The notes under the pieces: generated by a model
Told to the model about the DNA's origin: nothing
Seen by the model: only the letters and a program-made list of their open reading frames with translations
Database searches by the model: none
Program-made: the position numbers and the translations under genes
Shown: piece after piece, positions 8,759-16,230 of the stretch
Layout of the letters: each line of letters begins with the position of its first letter
Numbering within the stretch: position 1 is the stretch's first letter
Assembly (NCBI RefSeq): GCF_025917005.1
Contig: NZ_CP078091.1
Span: 682,001-746,000, forward strand
DNA length: 64,000 nt
From: Porphyrobacter sp. ULC335
Lineage (GTDB): Bacteria; Pseudomonadota; Alphaproteobacteria; Sphingomonadales; Sphingomonadaceae
Direction of reading: 5' to 3'

Positions 8759-9631
8759 ATGACCTTCACCCTCCCCGGCTTCGACCTCGCCACATTCATC
8801 CGCGAAACGCTGGCCGAAGACCTTGGCGCGGGCCTTCCCGGCGGCGGGCGCGATGTCACCAGTGAGAGCGTGATCCCTGCCGATGCGCGCTTCACCGGCG
8901 TGATGGACAGCCGCGATGCCATCGTTGTCGCGGGCCTGCCGCTGGCCGAAGCCTTCTTCCGCCACCTCGACCCGGATTGCACCCTCGAAACGCTGGTGCA
9001 TGATGGCGACAAGGTGCCTGCCGGAACCGACCTGATGCGCATCGAGGGCCGCGCCCGCGCGTTGCTGACCGCCGAACGCAGCGCGCTCAATATCGTCCAG
9101 CATCTCTCGGGCATCGCCACCATGACGCAGGCCTATGTCACGGCGATGCGGGGGCCGGGCGGCAACCCGGCCTGCACCTTGCTCGACACCCGCAAGACCA
9201 TTCCCGGCCTGCGCTTCCTTGAGAAATACGCCACCCGCCAGGGCGGCGCGCAGAACCACCGGATGGGGCTGTGGGATGCCGCGATGATCAAGGACAACCA
9301 CGTCGCGGTCGCCGGATCGGTCGGCGAGGCGGTGCGGCGCGCGCGCGATGCAGGCGTCACGCGCATCATCTGCGAGGTTGACCGCCTCGACCAGATCGAA
9401 CCGGCGCTTGCCGCAGGCGCGCATCACCTGCTGCTCGACAATATGGACCCCGCCACCCTTGCCGAGGCCGTGGTCATGGTCGCAGGTCGGGTGCCGACCG
9501 AGGCGAGCGGGGGTGTGAACCTCGGCACCATCGCCGCCAAGGCCGCGAGCGGGGTGGACTACATCTCGGTCGGCCGCCTCACGCAGAGCGCACCCGCCGC
9601 TGACATCGGGCTGGATTTCAAGCCGCTATGA
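8759..9631 (+). CDS. nadC: Nicotinate-nucleotide pyrophosphorylase (carboxylating)
   Basis: A 290-residue quinolinate phosphoribosyltransferase. It turns quinolinate and PRPP into nicotinate mononucleotide, CO2 and PPi in de novo NAD synthesis in the cytoplasm. The N-terminal alpha/beta domain is followed by the barrel, with the signature TLLDTRKTIPGLR and the QGGAQNHRMGLWD and IKDNHV segments that bind substrate. The C-terminal EASGGVNLGTIAAKA glycine loop is intact. Length is normal. ATG 8759 follows a short leader after the hairpin. nadA and nadB are not in the window. The stop overlaps the next small membrane gene by four bases. Confidence 0.96.
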   Translation: MTFTLPGFDLATFIRETLAEDLGAGLPGGGRDVTSESVIPADARFTGVMDSRDAIVVAGLPLAEAFFRHLDPDCTLETLVHDGDKVPAGTDLMRIEGRARALLTAERSALNIVQHLSGIATMTQAYVTAMRGPGGNPACTLLDTRKTIPGLRFLEKYATRQGGAQNHRMGLWDAAMIKDNHVAVAGSVGEAVRRARDAGVTRIICEVDRLDQIEPALAAGAHHLLLDNMDPATLAEAVVMVAGRVPTEASGGVNLGTIAAKAASGVDYISVGRLTQSAPAADIGLDFKPL

Positions 9632-10077
9632 TCCCGCTTTCGCGGCGGCGTCCGGCGAGTATTGGCCTGTTCGCCGCGCTCTTCTTCGTCTCCGCGCTGG
9701 TGCCCTATGTCGCACGGATGCTCGATATCGCCGATGGATTGGCGATGCTCCAGCGGATGTATCCCGCCATCGGCTGGACGCGCGATGCATTGATAGTGTG
9801 GCACAGCGCATGGCTTTCGATCGCGCTGATCCCGATTGCGATGGTGTGGCTGTCAGCCATCAGCTTCGCCCGCTGGCTGGTGACCCTGATGGCGGGCATC
9901 AAGCTTTTGACCATCGTCGCAGTGGCAGCGGACAGCCCCGACCAGCTAATCCTGATCGCGCCGGAGCAATGGGCGGCGTTGCTGCTGGGCACAGCGGCCG
10001 TCGCGCTGCTGTTCACCCCCGCGAGCAACCGCTGGTTCGCGCACAGGGGAGAGGATGATCCTGCGCTCTTCGAATAG
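9628..10077 (+). CDS. Small four-helix membrane protein (first of a related pair)
   Basis: A 149-residue protein with four hydrophobic segments (about 12-30, 55-75, 80-98, 112-130) and an acidic end reading DDPALFE. ATG 9628 overlaps the nadC stop, so it is translated with nadC, although nothing shows a role in NAD synthesis. The next gene has the same length, the same four-helix layout and a similar tail: a Trp-Phe followed by His and a final Asp-x-x-Phe-Glu. They look like old tandem duplicates. No family is recognised. Confidence 0.7.
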   Translation: MIPLSRRRPASIGLFAALFFVSALVPYVARMLDIADGLAMLQRMYPAIGWTRDALIVWHSAWLSIALIPIAMVWLSAISFARWLVTLMAGIKLLTIVAVAADSPDQLILIAPEQWAALLLGTAAVALLFTPASNRWFAHRGEDDPALFE

Positions 10078-10130
10078 ACAACCGCGTTCAGCATGTTAGC
10101 TTTGGCAGAATAGCAACAGGGGACACAGCA

Positions 10131-10571
10131 ATGCGGCCGCCATCGATCGTCAAGTTCGACCAGCTTTACCTCGCCATCATCGTGACCGGGGTGATCGGTT
10201 TCGCGGTCAACTGGGAGAGCGCAATGGCCCAGCTCGAAGTGAATCCGGGCTTGAATGATTTCGGATGGGATGGCGCCGGGGTGCTGATCGGTATGTACGC
10301 CTTCAGCATCGCGATCTCGTTGCTGCTGTGGTTCTTCGTCTCGCGCCGGGCGAGCAATGTCGCGCGCTGGATTCTGACCGTTTTAACAGGTTACGGATTG
10401 GTCAGCCTGCCCTTCACACTCTTCCTTGTTCCCCTGCCCGTGCCGTCGCTGATCGTCGCGGTTGTCTCAGCCGCCCTGCAGATCGCGGTGCTGTGGTTCC
10501 TATTCCGCCCCGATGCCGCTGCGTGGTTCAAGCACGGCCCGCGCGGCATGGATGCCGACGTCTTTGAGTAA
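10131..10571 (+). CDS. Small four-helix membrane protein (second of a related pair)
   Basis: A 146-residue protein with four hydrophobic segments (about 12-30, 50-70, 80-100, 105-125). It ends in a soluble tail containing AAWFKHGPRG and DADVFE, which mirrors the tail of the preceding gene (NRWFAHRGE, DPALFE). ATG 10131 has an AGGGGA ribosome site nine bases upstream. The last 20 bases overlap the start of the RNase T2 gene in another frame. Codon use and hydrophobic pattern support it as real. Function unknown. Confidence 0.7.
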   Translation: MRPPSIVKFDQLYLAIIVTGVIGFAVNWESAMAQLEVNPGLNDFGWDGAGVLIGMYAFSIAISLLLWFFVSRRASNVARWILTVLTGYGLVSLPFTLFLVPLPVPSLIVAVVSAALQIAVLWFLFRPDAAAWFKHGPRGMDADVFE

Positions 10572-11265
10572 AGTCTGGCGACTTGCTGCGCTGGCGCTCG
10601 CGCTTCCGGGCGTCGCCCACGCGCAGGCCTATCAATGCCGTGCGCCGCAGGTGGCGAGCGTGCCGAAGATCAGCCCAGACGGCCCGCGCCGCACGATGGC
10701 GGTGACCGGCTACACCCTCGCACTCAGCTGGAGCCCCGAGTTCTGCAAGTCCCGCGCCGAGGATCGATCCCACGCCTTCCAGTGTTCGGGCAAGAGCGGC
10801 AGCTTCGGCTTGGTCGTCCACGGGTTATGGCCCGAAGGTGCCAGGAGCTGGCCGCAATGGTGCGAGGCGAAGAATGCGCTCACACCCGCCGACGTGCGCG
10901 GCGCGATGTGCCTGATGCCCTCCGAGCGGCTGGTCGCGCGCCAATGGGCCAAGCACGGCAGCTGCATGGTCAAACGCCCTGCGAATTACCTCAAGGTGAT
11001 CGGCATCCTGCGATCGGGCCTGCGCTTTCCCGATTATGACCGCGTCAGCCGCGAAGAGGGCCTCACCGCAGGCCGCATCCGCGCCGCCTTTGCCGATGCC
11101 AACCCCGCCTGGCCGGAAAGCGCCATCGGGGTAAAGCTCAACGCGCGCGGGTGGCTTGAGGAAATTCGGCTATGCTATTCCAAACGCTTCCGCCCCGTGC
11201 GCTGCACGGCGTCGCGATGGGGCGCAAAGGACACCGCCCCGGCGAAGATCTGGCGGGGCATGTAA
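10552..11265 (+). CDS. Secreted ribonuclease T2 family protein
   Basis: A 237-residue protein with a signal peptide cleaved near AHAQA, so it acts in the periplasm or outside the cell. Both RNase T2 active-site boxes are present: CAS I as VVHGLWPEG (H90) and CAS II as QWAKHGSCM (H135). Six or more cysteines fit the family's disulfides. These enzymes cut RNA through a 2',3'-cyclic phosphate and may scavenge nucleotides. ATG 10552 lies inside the end of the upstream membrane gene; it is chosen because the signal peptide begins directly there. Confidence 0.9.
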   Translation: MPTSLSKVWRLAALALALPGVAHAQAYQCRAPQVASVPKISPDGPRRTMAVTGYTLALSWSPEFCKSRAEDRSHAFQCSGKSGSFGLVVHGLWPEGARSWPQWCEAKNALTPADVRGAMCLMPSERLVARQWAKHGSCMVKRPANYLKVIGILRSGLRFPDYDRVSREEGLTAGRIRAAFADANPAWPESAIGVKLNARGWLEEIRLCYSKRFRPVRCTASRWGAKDTAPAKIWRGM

Positions 11266-11295
11266 TCGCTTCACACGGACAGGAGTCGCAGCTTC

Positions 11296-11712
11296 ATGAA
11301 TGCCTCAAGGAATATCTGGTCCCTCACGCTCGGGATCCTGTTTCTGCTGATCGTGGTGGTTGGCGGCGGGCTTGGATCATGTGCCGCCTATAACTCGATG
11401 CGCGTCTGGAATGCCGAGACCGCGGGCGAGGCCGAGCTCGCCCAGGCGCGCCAGAACCGCCAGATCGCGACGCTGGAGGCCGAAGCCAAGCTCGAAAGCG
11501 CCAAACTGCTCGCCCAGGCCGAGGTCGAGCGCGCCAAGGGTGTGGCTGAAGCCAATCGCATCGTCGCCAACGGGCTGGGCGGGCCGGAAGGCTATTTGCG
11601 GTATCTCTATATCGAGAACCTGTCCCAATCGCAGGGCAAGATCATCTATGTGCCGACCGAAGCGGGGCTGCCGATCCTCGAAGCGGGTAAACGCGGCGAC
11701 GACGGGCAGTAG
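11296..11712 (+). CDS. Small membrane protein resembling the tail of SPFH/prohibitin proteins
   Basis: A 138-residue protein. Residues 10-33 are one transmembrane helix with Gly-rich and Cys-containing ends. Residues 45-100 form an Ala/Glu/Gln/Arg coiled coil (AEAKLESAKLLAQAEVERAKG) like that following the SPFH domain in flotillins and prohibitins. The rest contains GPEGYLRYLYIENLSQ and KIIYVPTEAGLPILEAG, which also match SPFH tails. The SPFH core itself is absent. AGGAG lies about ten bases before ATG 11296. It could be a natural minimal relative or a decayed SPFH gene; intact codon use favours a real gene. Confidence 0.7.
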   Translation: MNASRNIWSLTLGILFLLIVVVGGGLGSCAAYNSMRVWNAETAGEAELAQARQNRQIATLEAEAKLESAKLLAQAEVERAKGVAEANRIVANGLGGPEGYLRYLYIENLSQSQGKIIYVPTEAGLPILEAGKRGDDGQ

Positions 11713-11860
11713 CGGCGGGCATTCCTGCATGCGGTAGGGCAGGTCTCGGGCGTTTGCCGCACCGGAGGAGATGGACGGTTTGGGTGGGCGCGGTTCCCAC
11801 CGGTCGGCAAATGGAGCGACTGTCAACTTGCCAGTCGGGGGCCTGCAAATATCACCTGGC
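11713..11860 (+). ncRNA. Structured intergenic segment, possible 3'UTR-type RNA
   Basis: This gene-free stretch follows the SPFH-like gene and leads into the hairpin at 11861. It holds consecutive stems. CCTGC 11724-11728 pairs with 11739-11743. A long helix pairs TTTGCCG 11753-11759 plus ACCGG 11761-11765 with 11800-11811, leaving one bulged C. GGTGGG 11783-11788 pairs with 11796-11801 and competes with part of that helix. CGACTG 11817-11822 pairs with 11832-11837. Together with the hairpin this looks like a folded RNA read on the plus strand. I recognise no RNA family and see no clear promoter. Confidence 0.35.
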
Positions 11861-11894
11861 AAAGCGCCGGCGGCCATTCGGACGCCGGCGCTTT
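11861..11894. terminator. Bidirectional hairpin terminator
   Basis: AAAGCGCCGGCG at 11861-11872 pairs perfectly with 11883-11894 around a ten-base loop. Because the stem begins with AAA and ends with TTT it is symmetrical. It sits between the SPFH-like gene on the plus strand and minus-strand genes, so it can end transcripts from both sides. The U-tract is only three bases. Confidence 0.65.
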
Positions 11895-11927
11895 GGTCTC
11901 AATTCTTTGCTGCTCAGTCCTACCGTC

Positions 11928-12029
11928 GGCGGACCAGATTGAGGACCGCCAGCAGAATGACCGAGCCAAGCAGCGAAACAGCAATCGCGCTCAGGCGTAA
12001 ATGGCTACGGCCATACGCCAAGGGGCGGC
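11928..12029 (-). CDS. Possible 33-residue single-helix membrane peptide
   Basis: A minus-strand frame from a TTG codon at about 12029 to TAG at about 11928. It encodes a short basic N-terminus, a strong hydrophobic helix (AIAVSLLGSVILLAVLNLV) and an RRR end. That is a convincing single-span membrane peptide, directly downstream of a gene for another small membrane protein. The TTG start lacks a clear ribosome site, so it may be a chance frame. Low confidence. Confidence 0.25.
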
Positions 12030-12031
12030 GC

Positions 12032-12313
12032 TCAATTGGTGACCTTGTCCACTGCGTCCTCGGCCGCATCGCCGACCCGCTCCGCAGCATTGCCCACCTT
12101 TTGAGCGGCTTCGCCAACGGCAGCATCTTTCGCCGCTTCGGAATCGCTCATCTGCGAGAACACAAACAGCGCCGCCGCGGCGAGCAGAACCAATACAAGC
12201 AAACCGATCCACTTGGTGCCGCCCCCAGAGTTCTGCTGCTCGGTGACGATTGTGGTCGTTGAATGGGTGTTGCCATCAGGTGTGCGCGTTTCAGTGATGC
12301 GTTCTTCGGTCAT
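12032..12313 (-). CDS. Small single-span membrane protein
   Basis: A 93-residue protein. The N-terminal 33 residues are polar and Thr-rich (ITETRTPDGNTHSTTTIV). One transmembrane helix (about 35-55) follows, then an Ala/Asp/Glu-rich amphipathic tail with repeats of the type AAxxVGxAAE, like LEA or YtxH-type stress proteins. ATG 12313 is preceded by TAGGAAAACGCT. The gene ends about 140 bases from the bidirectional hairpin. No named family is certain; a role in envelope stress is only a guess from composition. Confidence 0.65.
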   Translation of the reverse strand: MTEERITETRTPDGNTHSTTTIVTEQQNSGGGTKWIGLLVLVLLAAAALFVFSQMSDSEAAKDAAVGEAAQKVGNAAERVGDAAEDAVDKVTN

Positions 12314-12543
12314 AGCGTTTTCCTAGTTGGTAAGACGCAATCATCCACGCGCAGGCGTTGGCCGTAACGCAACATCACTTGTTAGGAATCGAACCAGATA
12401 AATGAAGCCATCGGGCAGCCATTGGACGGCGCATCGGATCTCGCAAGGCAAGGGCGACAGCATCTGCGGCGAGGGCCTGCTGGTAGTTTCGGGGTCGATA
12501 GTCTGACGGTAGCTATTCGCCACAAGCCTGCAAAACCCGCCCC

Positions 12544-12999
12544 TCACCGCCGCTCGCGGAAGAAGCCTTTGAGCAGTTCGGCCGCCTCCGCCTCGCCGAT
12601 GCCGGAATAGACCTCGGGGCGGTGGAGGGCCTGCGGCCGCTCGAACACCCGCGCGCCGTGCTCGACCGCGCCGCCTTTGGGATCGCTTGCGGCGTAGTAT
12701 AGGCGCGCGATGCGGGCATGGGCGATGGCGCCGGCGCACATCGCGCAAGGTTCCAGCGTGACCCACAGCTCGCAGCCGGTCAGACGTTCGTCACCCAGCG
12801 CTTGCGCGGCGCGGCGAATCGCGAGGATTTCGGCGTGTGCGGTGGGATCATGATCTGCGCGCGGCGAGTTGTGCGCCTCGGCAATTACCGCCCCATCCTT
12901 GACGATCACCGCGCCGATCGGCACTTCGCCCATATCCGCCGCCGCCTGTGCTGCCGCGAGGGCGCGTTGCATCGGCAGAGGGAGCGGCCAGTGGGTCAT
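12544..12999 (-). CDS. tadA: tRNA-specific adenosine-34 deaminase
   Basis: A 151-residue zinc enzyme that changes A34 to inosine in tRNA-Arg(ACG), allowing it to read CGN codons. The zinc site is complete: H55-A-E57 with catalytic Glu57, and P84-C85-A-M-C88. The [10 protein letters not shown] opening and the [14 protein letters not shown] segment are typical of TadA rather than other deaminases. ATG 12999 is chosen over the upstream in-frame ATG because homology starts there. A 230-base stretch downstream (12314-12543) has no gene I can support. rpmB starts divergently about 130 bases away. Confidence 0.95.
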   Translation of the reverse strand: MTHWPLPLPMQRALAAAQAAADMGEVPIGAVIVKDGAVIAEAHNSPRADHDPTAHAEILAIRRAAQALGDERLTGCELWVTLEPCAMCAGAIAHARIARLYYAASDPKGGAVEHGARVFERPQALHRPEVYSGIGEAEAAELLKGFFRERR

Positions 13000-13040
13000 C
13001 CGCCTGCGGCTAGCCGGGGTGGGCCGGGCGCGCAACTTGC

Positions 13041-13069
13041 TTGACGATTCGGCCCTGCCCCGTTATGCG
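13041..13069 (+). promoter_or_regulatory. Sigma-70-type promoter for rpmB
   Basis: TTGACG (13041-13046) and TATGCG (13064-13069) are separated by 17 bases. Transcription would start near 13076, about 54 bases before the rpmB ATG. The -35 box is a five-of-six match, and the site is correctly placed in a divergent intergenic region beside tadA. Confidence 0.6.
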
Positions 13070-13129
13070 CGCCGCTTTCCCTGTCCGGGCCTGTGCTCGG
13101 ACCCGATTTTTCACGAGAAGAGACACACC

Positions 13130-13417
13130 ATGTCGCGCATCTGCGAACTGACCGGCAAGGGCCGCATGACCGGCCACAATGTCAGCCACGCCAACAACAA
13201 GACCAAGCGCGTGTTTCTGCCCAACCTGCAGAACGTGACGCTGATGAGCGAGAAGCTGGAGCGTAGCTTCAAGTTCCGCGTTTCGACCCACGGCCTGCGC
13301 TCGGTGGAGCACAATGGCGGGCTCGATAACTGGCTGCTCAAGACCAGCGACGAAAAGCTTTCGGCCAGCGCGCTGAAGGTGAAGCGCGAGCTGGTGAAGG
13401 CGCAAGCCGCAGCCTGA
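13130..13417 (+). CDS. rpmB: 50S ribosomal protein L28
   Basis: A 95-residue ribosomal protein of the large subunit. The N-terminal [26 protein letters not shown] segment is split here only for description and is the classic L28 opening. It is followed by FLPNLQ and [15 protein letters not shown]. Length is as expected for alphaproteobacteria. The start has a GAGAAGAGA-rich ribosome site. It has its own promoter and its own terminator and so is a single-gene unit. The usual partner rpmG is not adjacent, which is common in this group. Confidence 0.97.
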   Translation: MSRICELTGKGRMTGHNVSHANNKTKRVFLPNLQNVTLMSEKLERSFKFRVSTHGLRSVEHNGGLDNWLLKTSDEKLSASALKVKRELVKAQAAA

Positions 13418-13450
13418 TTTTCGCCGCCCCCCGGGGCCGAAGCGAATCGA

Positions 13451-14527
13451 TCAAGCGTCCGGAGTTTCCGGGCGCTTTTTCGTTTGCGGGGTGTCCGGGG
13501 CGGGGCTGGCTGTCTGACCGTCCCACATAAACCGCACCAGAATGCTGCGCTGGAACAGCGAGAAGTTGTCGTCGGCGATCACCCACACCGCACCGCGCGC
13601 CGGGTCTGCCGCTGACGGCACATAGGCCATGCCTTCGAAATTGTCGGCAAAGACCCCCGCTTCGAGCCGCTGGATCACCTGCGCGCGCCAGTCGCGCCCT
13701 GCGCGGATGGTGCGTGGATCGGCAATGGCAATTGCGGTGTCGAACCGCGCGGGCAGCGCATATTCGACCCGGCGCAGCAGGATCAGCACGCGCCCGTCGG
13801 GCAATTGCGCCGCATCGACCGGATCATAACTATCCGGGCTGACGAAGTGGAAGGCGAGCGGCTTGGCCCCTGCAACCGGATCGTCAGCGTACAGCAGCGC
13901 CTGGTGCGCGTTCGCGTCAACGCTGCCTGTCCCTTCCTCAATCACGAGGAAGCGCCCGTCGGCGAGCCGCTCCATCGTCTCCGGCCCGCTGTTCATGCTC
14001 CACTGCGCCATGTCCGGCGGCGCGGTGATTCGGCGTGTGCCATCGCGGGCGAAGCGGATGATCAGATTGTCATACTCGAACCCCGCCCACAGTGTCCCCG
14101 TTGCCGGATCGCGGGCGAGGGATTCGAGATCGATGACCTCCTCGCGCCCCTGGTCGCTGATGCCGACAAAGCGGAAACTACCGGGAAGGGCGCGCGGCGC
14201 TTCGCCCGAAATGTCGAGATCGAGCAGGAAGCCGCGGTCGCTCCCTGCGAGGAGGCCGCCCTCGCCATTCGCCGCCAGCGCGGAAAAGCCGCCGAACCAG
14301 CCATGCTCCGCGGTAAGCTCCCAGGCGCCGGTGAGTTCAAGCTCGCCAGCCACGCCCGTGCGCGCCGCGAGCGGCGTCACGGTGACAACTGCTGCCTCGC
14401 CGCGCGTCCGGACCGGAGCCCGCACGAAGGTGCCGGGGGCAAGCCCGATCACCACCACAGCAAGAAGCAGGAAGCGCAGCATCCGCGCACGCCCATTGGG
14501 CCTCGCGCGGGGGCGGTCAATCGCCAT
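13451..14527 (-). CDS. Esterase-like activity of phytase family protein
   Basis: A 358-residue exported protein. After a basic start comes a hydrophobic signal or anchor (MLRFLLLAVVVIGLAPG). The mature part is a beta-propeller-like sequence with the family's landmarks (PF13449): GGFSALA near the start, SDRGFLLDLDI, DLESLARDPATGTLW, and DNFEGMAYVP near the end. Members are called esterase-like or phytase-like, but activity is rarely shown. ATG 14527 is preferred because only a short basic leader precedes the signal. Its 3' end overlaps the rpmB terminator. It lies 11 bases downstream of the DUF2093 gene on the same strand. Confidence 0.82.
   Translation of the reverse strand: MAIDRPRARPNGRARMLRFLLLAVVVIGLAPGTFVRAPVRTRGEAAVVTVTPLAARTGVAGELELTGAWELTAEHGWFGGFSALAANGEGGLLAGSDRGFLLDLDISGEAPRALPGSFRFVGISDQGREEVIDLESLARDPATGTLWAGFEYDNLIIRFARDGTRRITAPPDMAQWSMNSGPETMERLADGRFLVIEEGTGSVDANAHQALLYADDPVAGAKPLAFHFVSPDSYDPVDAAQLPDGRVLILLRRVEYALPARFDTAIAIADPRTIRAGRDWRAQVIQRLEAGVFADNFEGMAYVPSAADPARGAVWVIADDNFSLFQRSILVRFMWDGQTASPAPDTPQTKKRPETPDA
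13454..13480 (+). terminator. Rho-independent terminator of rpmB
   Basis: AGCGTCCGGA (13454-13463) pairs with TCCGGGCGCT (13467-13476), including one G-U pair, around a GTT loop, and is followed by a run of five T. It overlaps the last codons of the convergent minus-strand gene, so that gene's C-terminus is encoded by the terminator stem. Confidence 0.8.
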
Positions 14528-14538
14528 GAATGCGTAAG

Positions 14539-14742
14539 TCAGACGAGGCCGAGCAGGCGGCGCGTCGCGATCTCGGGCGTGGCATAGGCCTCCTGCCGCT
14601 CCGCGCTCCAATAGCGCAGTTCGGGCAGGGGAATGGCTTCACCAGTGACGGCGCACAGCACGTGGCTTCCCGGGCGCAGCACGCGGAAGCTGGAGGGGCC
14701 GTAGTAGAGCTTGGCGGCCTTGTCGGAAGGGGTCATCAGCAT
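14539..14742 (-). CDS. DUF2093 domain protein
   Basis: A 67-residue protein matching the small DUF2093 (PF09866) family. The markers are an AKLYYGPSSFRVLRPGSHVLCAVTG core split here as YYGPSSFRVLRPG and HVLCAVTG, then IPLPELRYWSAERQEAY. It has no signal or membrane segment. It sits 24 bases downstream of xseA on the same strand, an arrangement known in alphaproteobacteria, so it is probably cotranscribed. Function unknown. Confidence 0.88.
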   Translation of the reverse strand: MLMTPSDKAAKLYYGPSSFRVLRPGSHVLCAVTGEAIPLPELRYWSAERQEAYATPEIATRRLLGLV

Positions 14743-14766
14743 GGCAAGTCCCTTAGCACCGAGCGG

Positions 14767-16230
14767 CTAACCGAACAAATCATCTTGGGTGGAGGGCCGC
14801 GACGTCCGGGGCGCGGGCTTGCGCGGAGCAGGCGCGGGAGGCGTGCCGGCCGGAACCGCGTCCAGCGAGCCATCGCGGAATTGCAGCGTGAGCGCGCTCT
14901 CACCCGCCGCTTCGGCGCGGGTGGTCAGCGCCTTGCCCGCCGCATCGCGAATGATCGCATAGCCGCGCTCCAAGGGCTTTTCGGGGTGGAGCTGGCTCAT
15001 CACGCGGGTCAGCGCGGCGAGACGGTCCGTGCCGGATCGCAGCGGGCGTTCGACCAGTGCGGGGCTGAGGCGCGCGCGGTCGAGCCGCCGTGCCGCCTCC
15101 GCTGCCGATCGCGACAGCAGGCTGGGCGAAAGCCGCGCGGCCACGCCAGCGAGCCGTTCGCGCCCCTTGGCGGAACGGTCACCCAGGGCACGCCGCAGCC
15201 GCTCGGACAGGTCGTCGAGCCGCTGGGCTTGCGGTTGCAGCAGATTTTCCGGGCGGGGCAGCATCCGGGCGCGCGCCGCCAGCCGTTCGCGCCCCAGTTC
15301 GACCGGGCGATACACCGTGCGGCGCTGGCGAGTGCCGAGATCGGCGAGGGTCAAAGCGAGGTCGGCGCGCACCGGCACGGCCATTTCGGCAGCGGCGGTG
15401 GGGGTGGGCGCGCGGCGGTCGGCGGCATAGTCGGCTAGCGTCGTGTCAGTTTCGTGCCCCACGGCGCTGATCACCGGGATCGAGCATTCGGCGATGGCGC
15501 GCACCACCGCCTCTTCGTTGAAGCTCCACAGATCCTCGATCGATCCGCCCCCGCGGGCGACGATCACCACATCGGGGCGCGGCACTGGCCCGCCGGCTTC
15601 AATCGCGCTGAACCCGCGCACCGCAGCGGCGACCTGCTCCGCCGCACCCTGCCCCTGTACCAGCACCGGCCAGACGACGACATGGGTCGGGAAACGATCC
15701 GCGAGGCGGTGCAGGATGTCGCGGATCACCGCGCCGGTGGGCGAGGTAACGACGCCGATTACCTGCGGCAGAAACGGCAGGCGGCGCTTGCGGGCGGTGT
15801 CGAACAATCCCTCCGCCGCGAGCCGCGCGCGGGTCTTCTCCAGCAGCGCCAGCAGCGCGCCTTCGCCCGCCAGCTCCAGCGAATCGATCACGATCTGGTA
15901 TTTGGAGCGCCCCGGATAGGTGGTGAGCTTGCCGGTCGCGATCACCTCCAGCCCGTCCTCGGCGCGGAAGTTCAGGCGTTGGGCATTGCCCTTCCACATC
16001 ACCCCGTCGATCACCGCGCCTTCGTCTTTCAAGGCGCAGTAGAAGTGGCCCGAGGCCGCCCGCTTTACCCCCGAAAGCTCTCCGCGCAGCCGCACGAAGC
16101 CGAAGCGATCCTCCACCGTGCGCTTCAGCAGGGCGGATATCTCGCTGATCGAGAGGGGCTGCGCATTGTCGCCCTGCCGCTCCCGCGCTACCAGCCCGGC
16201 ATCGTCAATGTCATCGGGCGGAGTGGCCAT
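14767..16230 (-). CDS. xseA: Exodeoxyribonuclease VII large subunit
   Basis: A 487-residue nuclease subunit. With XseB it degrades single-stranded DNA from both ends into oligonucleotides, in repair and recombination. The OB-fold DNA-binding domain (about 20-115) is followed by the catalytic domain with [17 protein letters not shown], the [21 protein letters not shown] signature and [24 protein letters not shown] long coiled-coil region and a basic Pro-rich tail come last. ATG 16230 has AGGA six bases upstream. The start codon overlaps the purD start codon on the other strand by two bases. xseB is not in the window. Confidence 0.96.
   Translation of the reverse strand: MATPPDDIDDAGLVARERQGDNAQPLSISEISALLKRTVEDRFGFVRLRGELSGVKRAASGHFYCALKDEGAVIDGVMWKGNAQRLNFRAEDGLEVIATGKLTTYPGRSKYQIVIDSLELAGEGALLALLEKTRARLAAEGLFDTARKRRLPFLPQVIGVVTSPTGAVIRDILHRLADRFPTHVVVWPVLVQGQGAAEQVAAAVRGFSAIEAGGPVPRPDVVIVARGGGSIEDLWSFNEEAVVRAIAECSIPVISAVGHETDTTLADYAADRRAPTPTAAAEMAVPVRADLALTLADLGTRQRRTVYRPVELGRERLAARARMLPRPENLLQPQAQRLDDLSERLRRALGDRSAKGRERLAGVAARLSPSLLSRSAAEAARRLDRARLSPALVERPLRSGTDRLAALTRVMSQLHPEKPLERGYAIIRDAAGKALTTRAEAAGESALTLQFRDGSLDAVPAGTPPAPAPRKPAPRTSRPSTQDDLFG

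Noticed and set aside
10131..11265. Fusion of the second small membrane protein with RNase T2
   Set aside because: The two frames differ and overlap by only 20 bases. RNase T2 has its own signal peptide start at 10552.
12385..12395. GGTTCGATTCC on the minus strand, like the T-arm of a tRNA
   Set aside because: The flanking bases do not form the 5-bp T stem, and there is no acceptor or anticodon arm upstream. No tRNA is present.
12341..12463. A 40-codon minus-strand frame between tadA and the small membrane gene
   Set aside because: Weak ribosome site, no recognisable sequence, and no coupling to neighbours. It may be a remnant, but I cannot support it as a gene.
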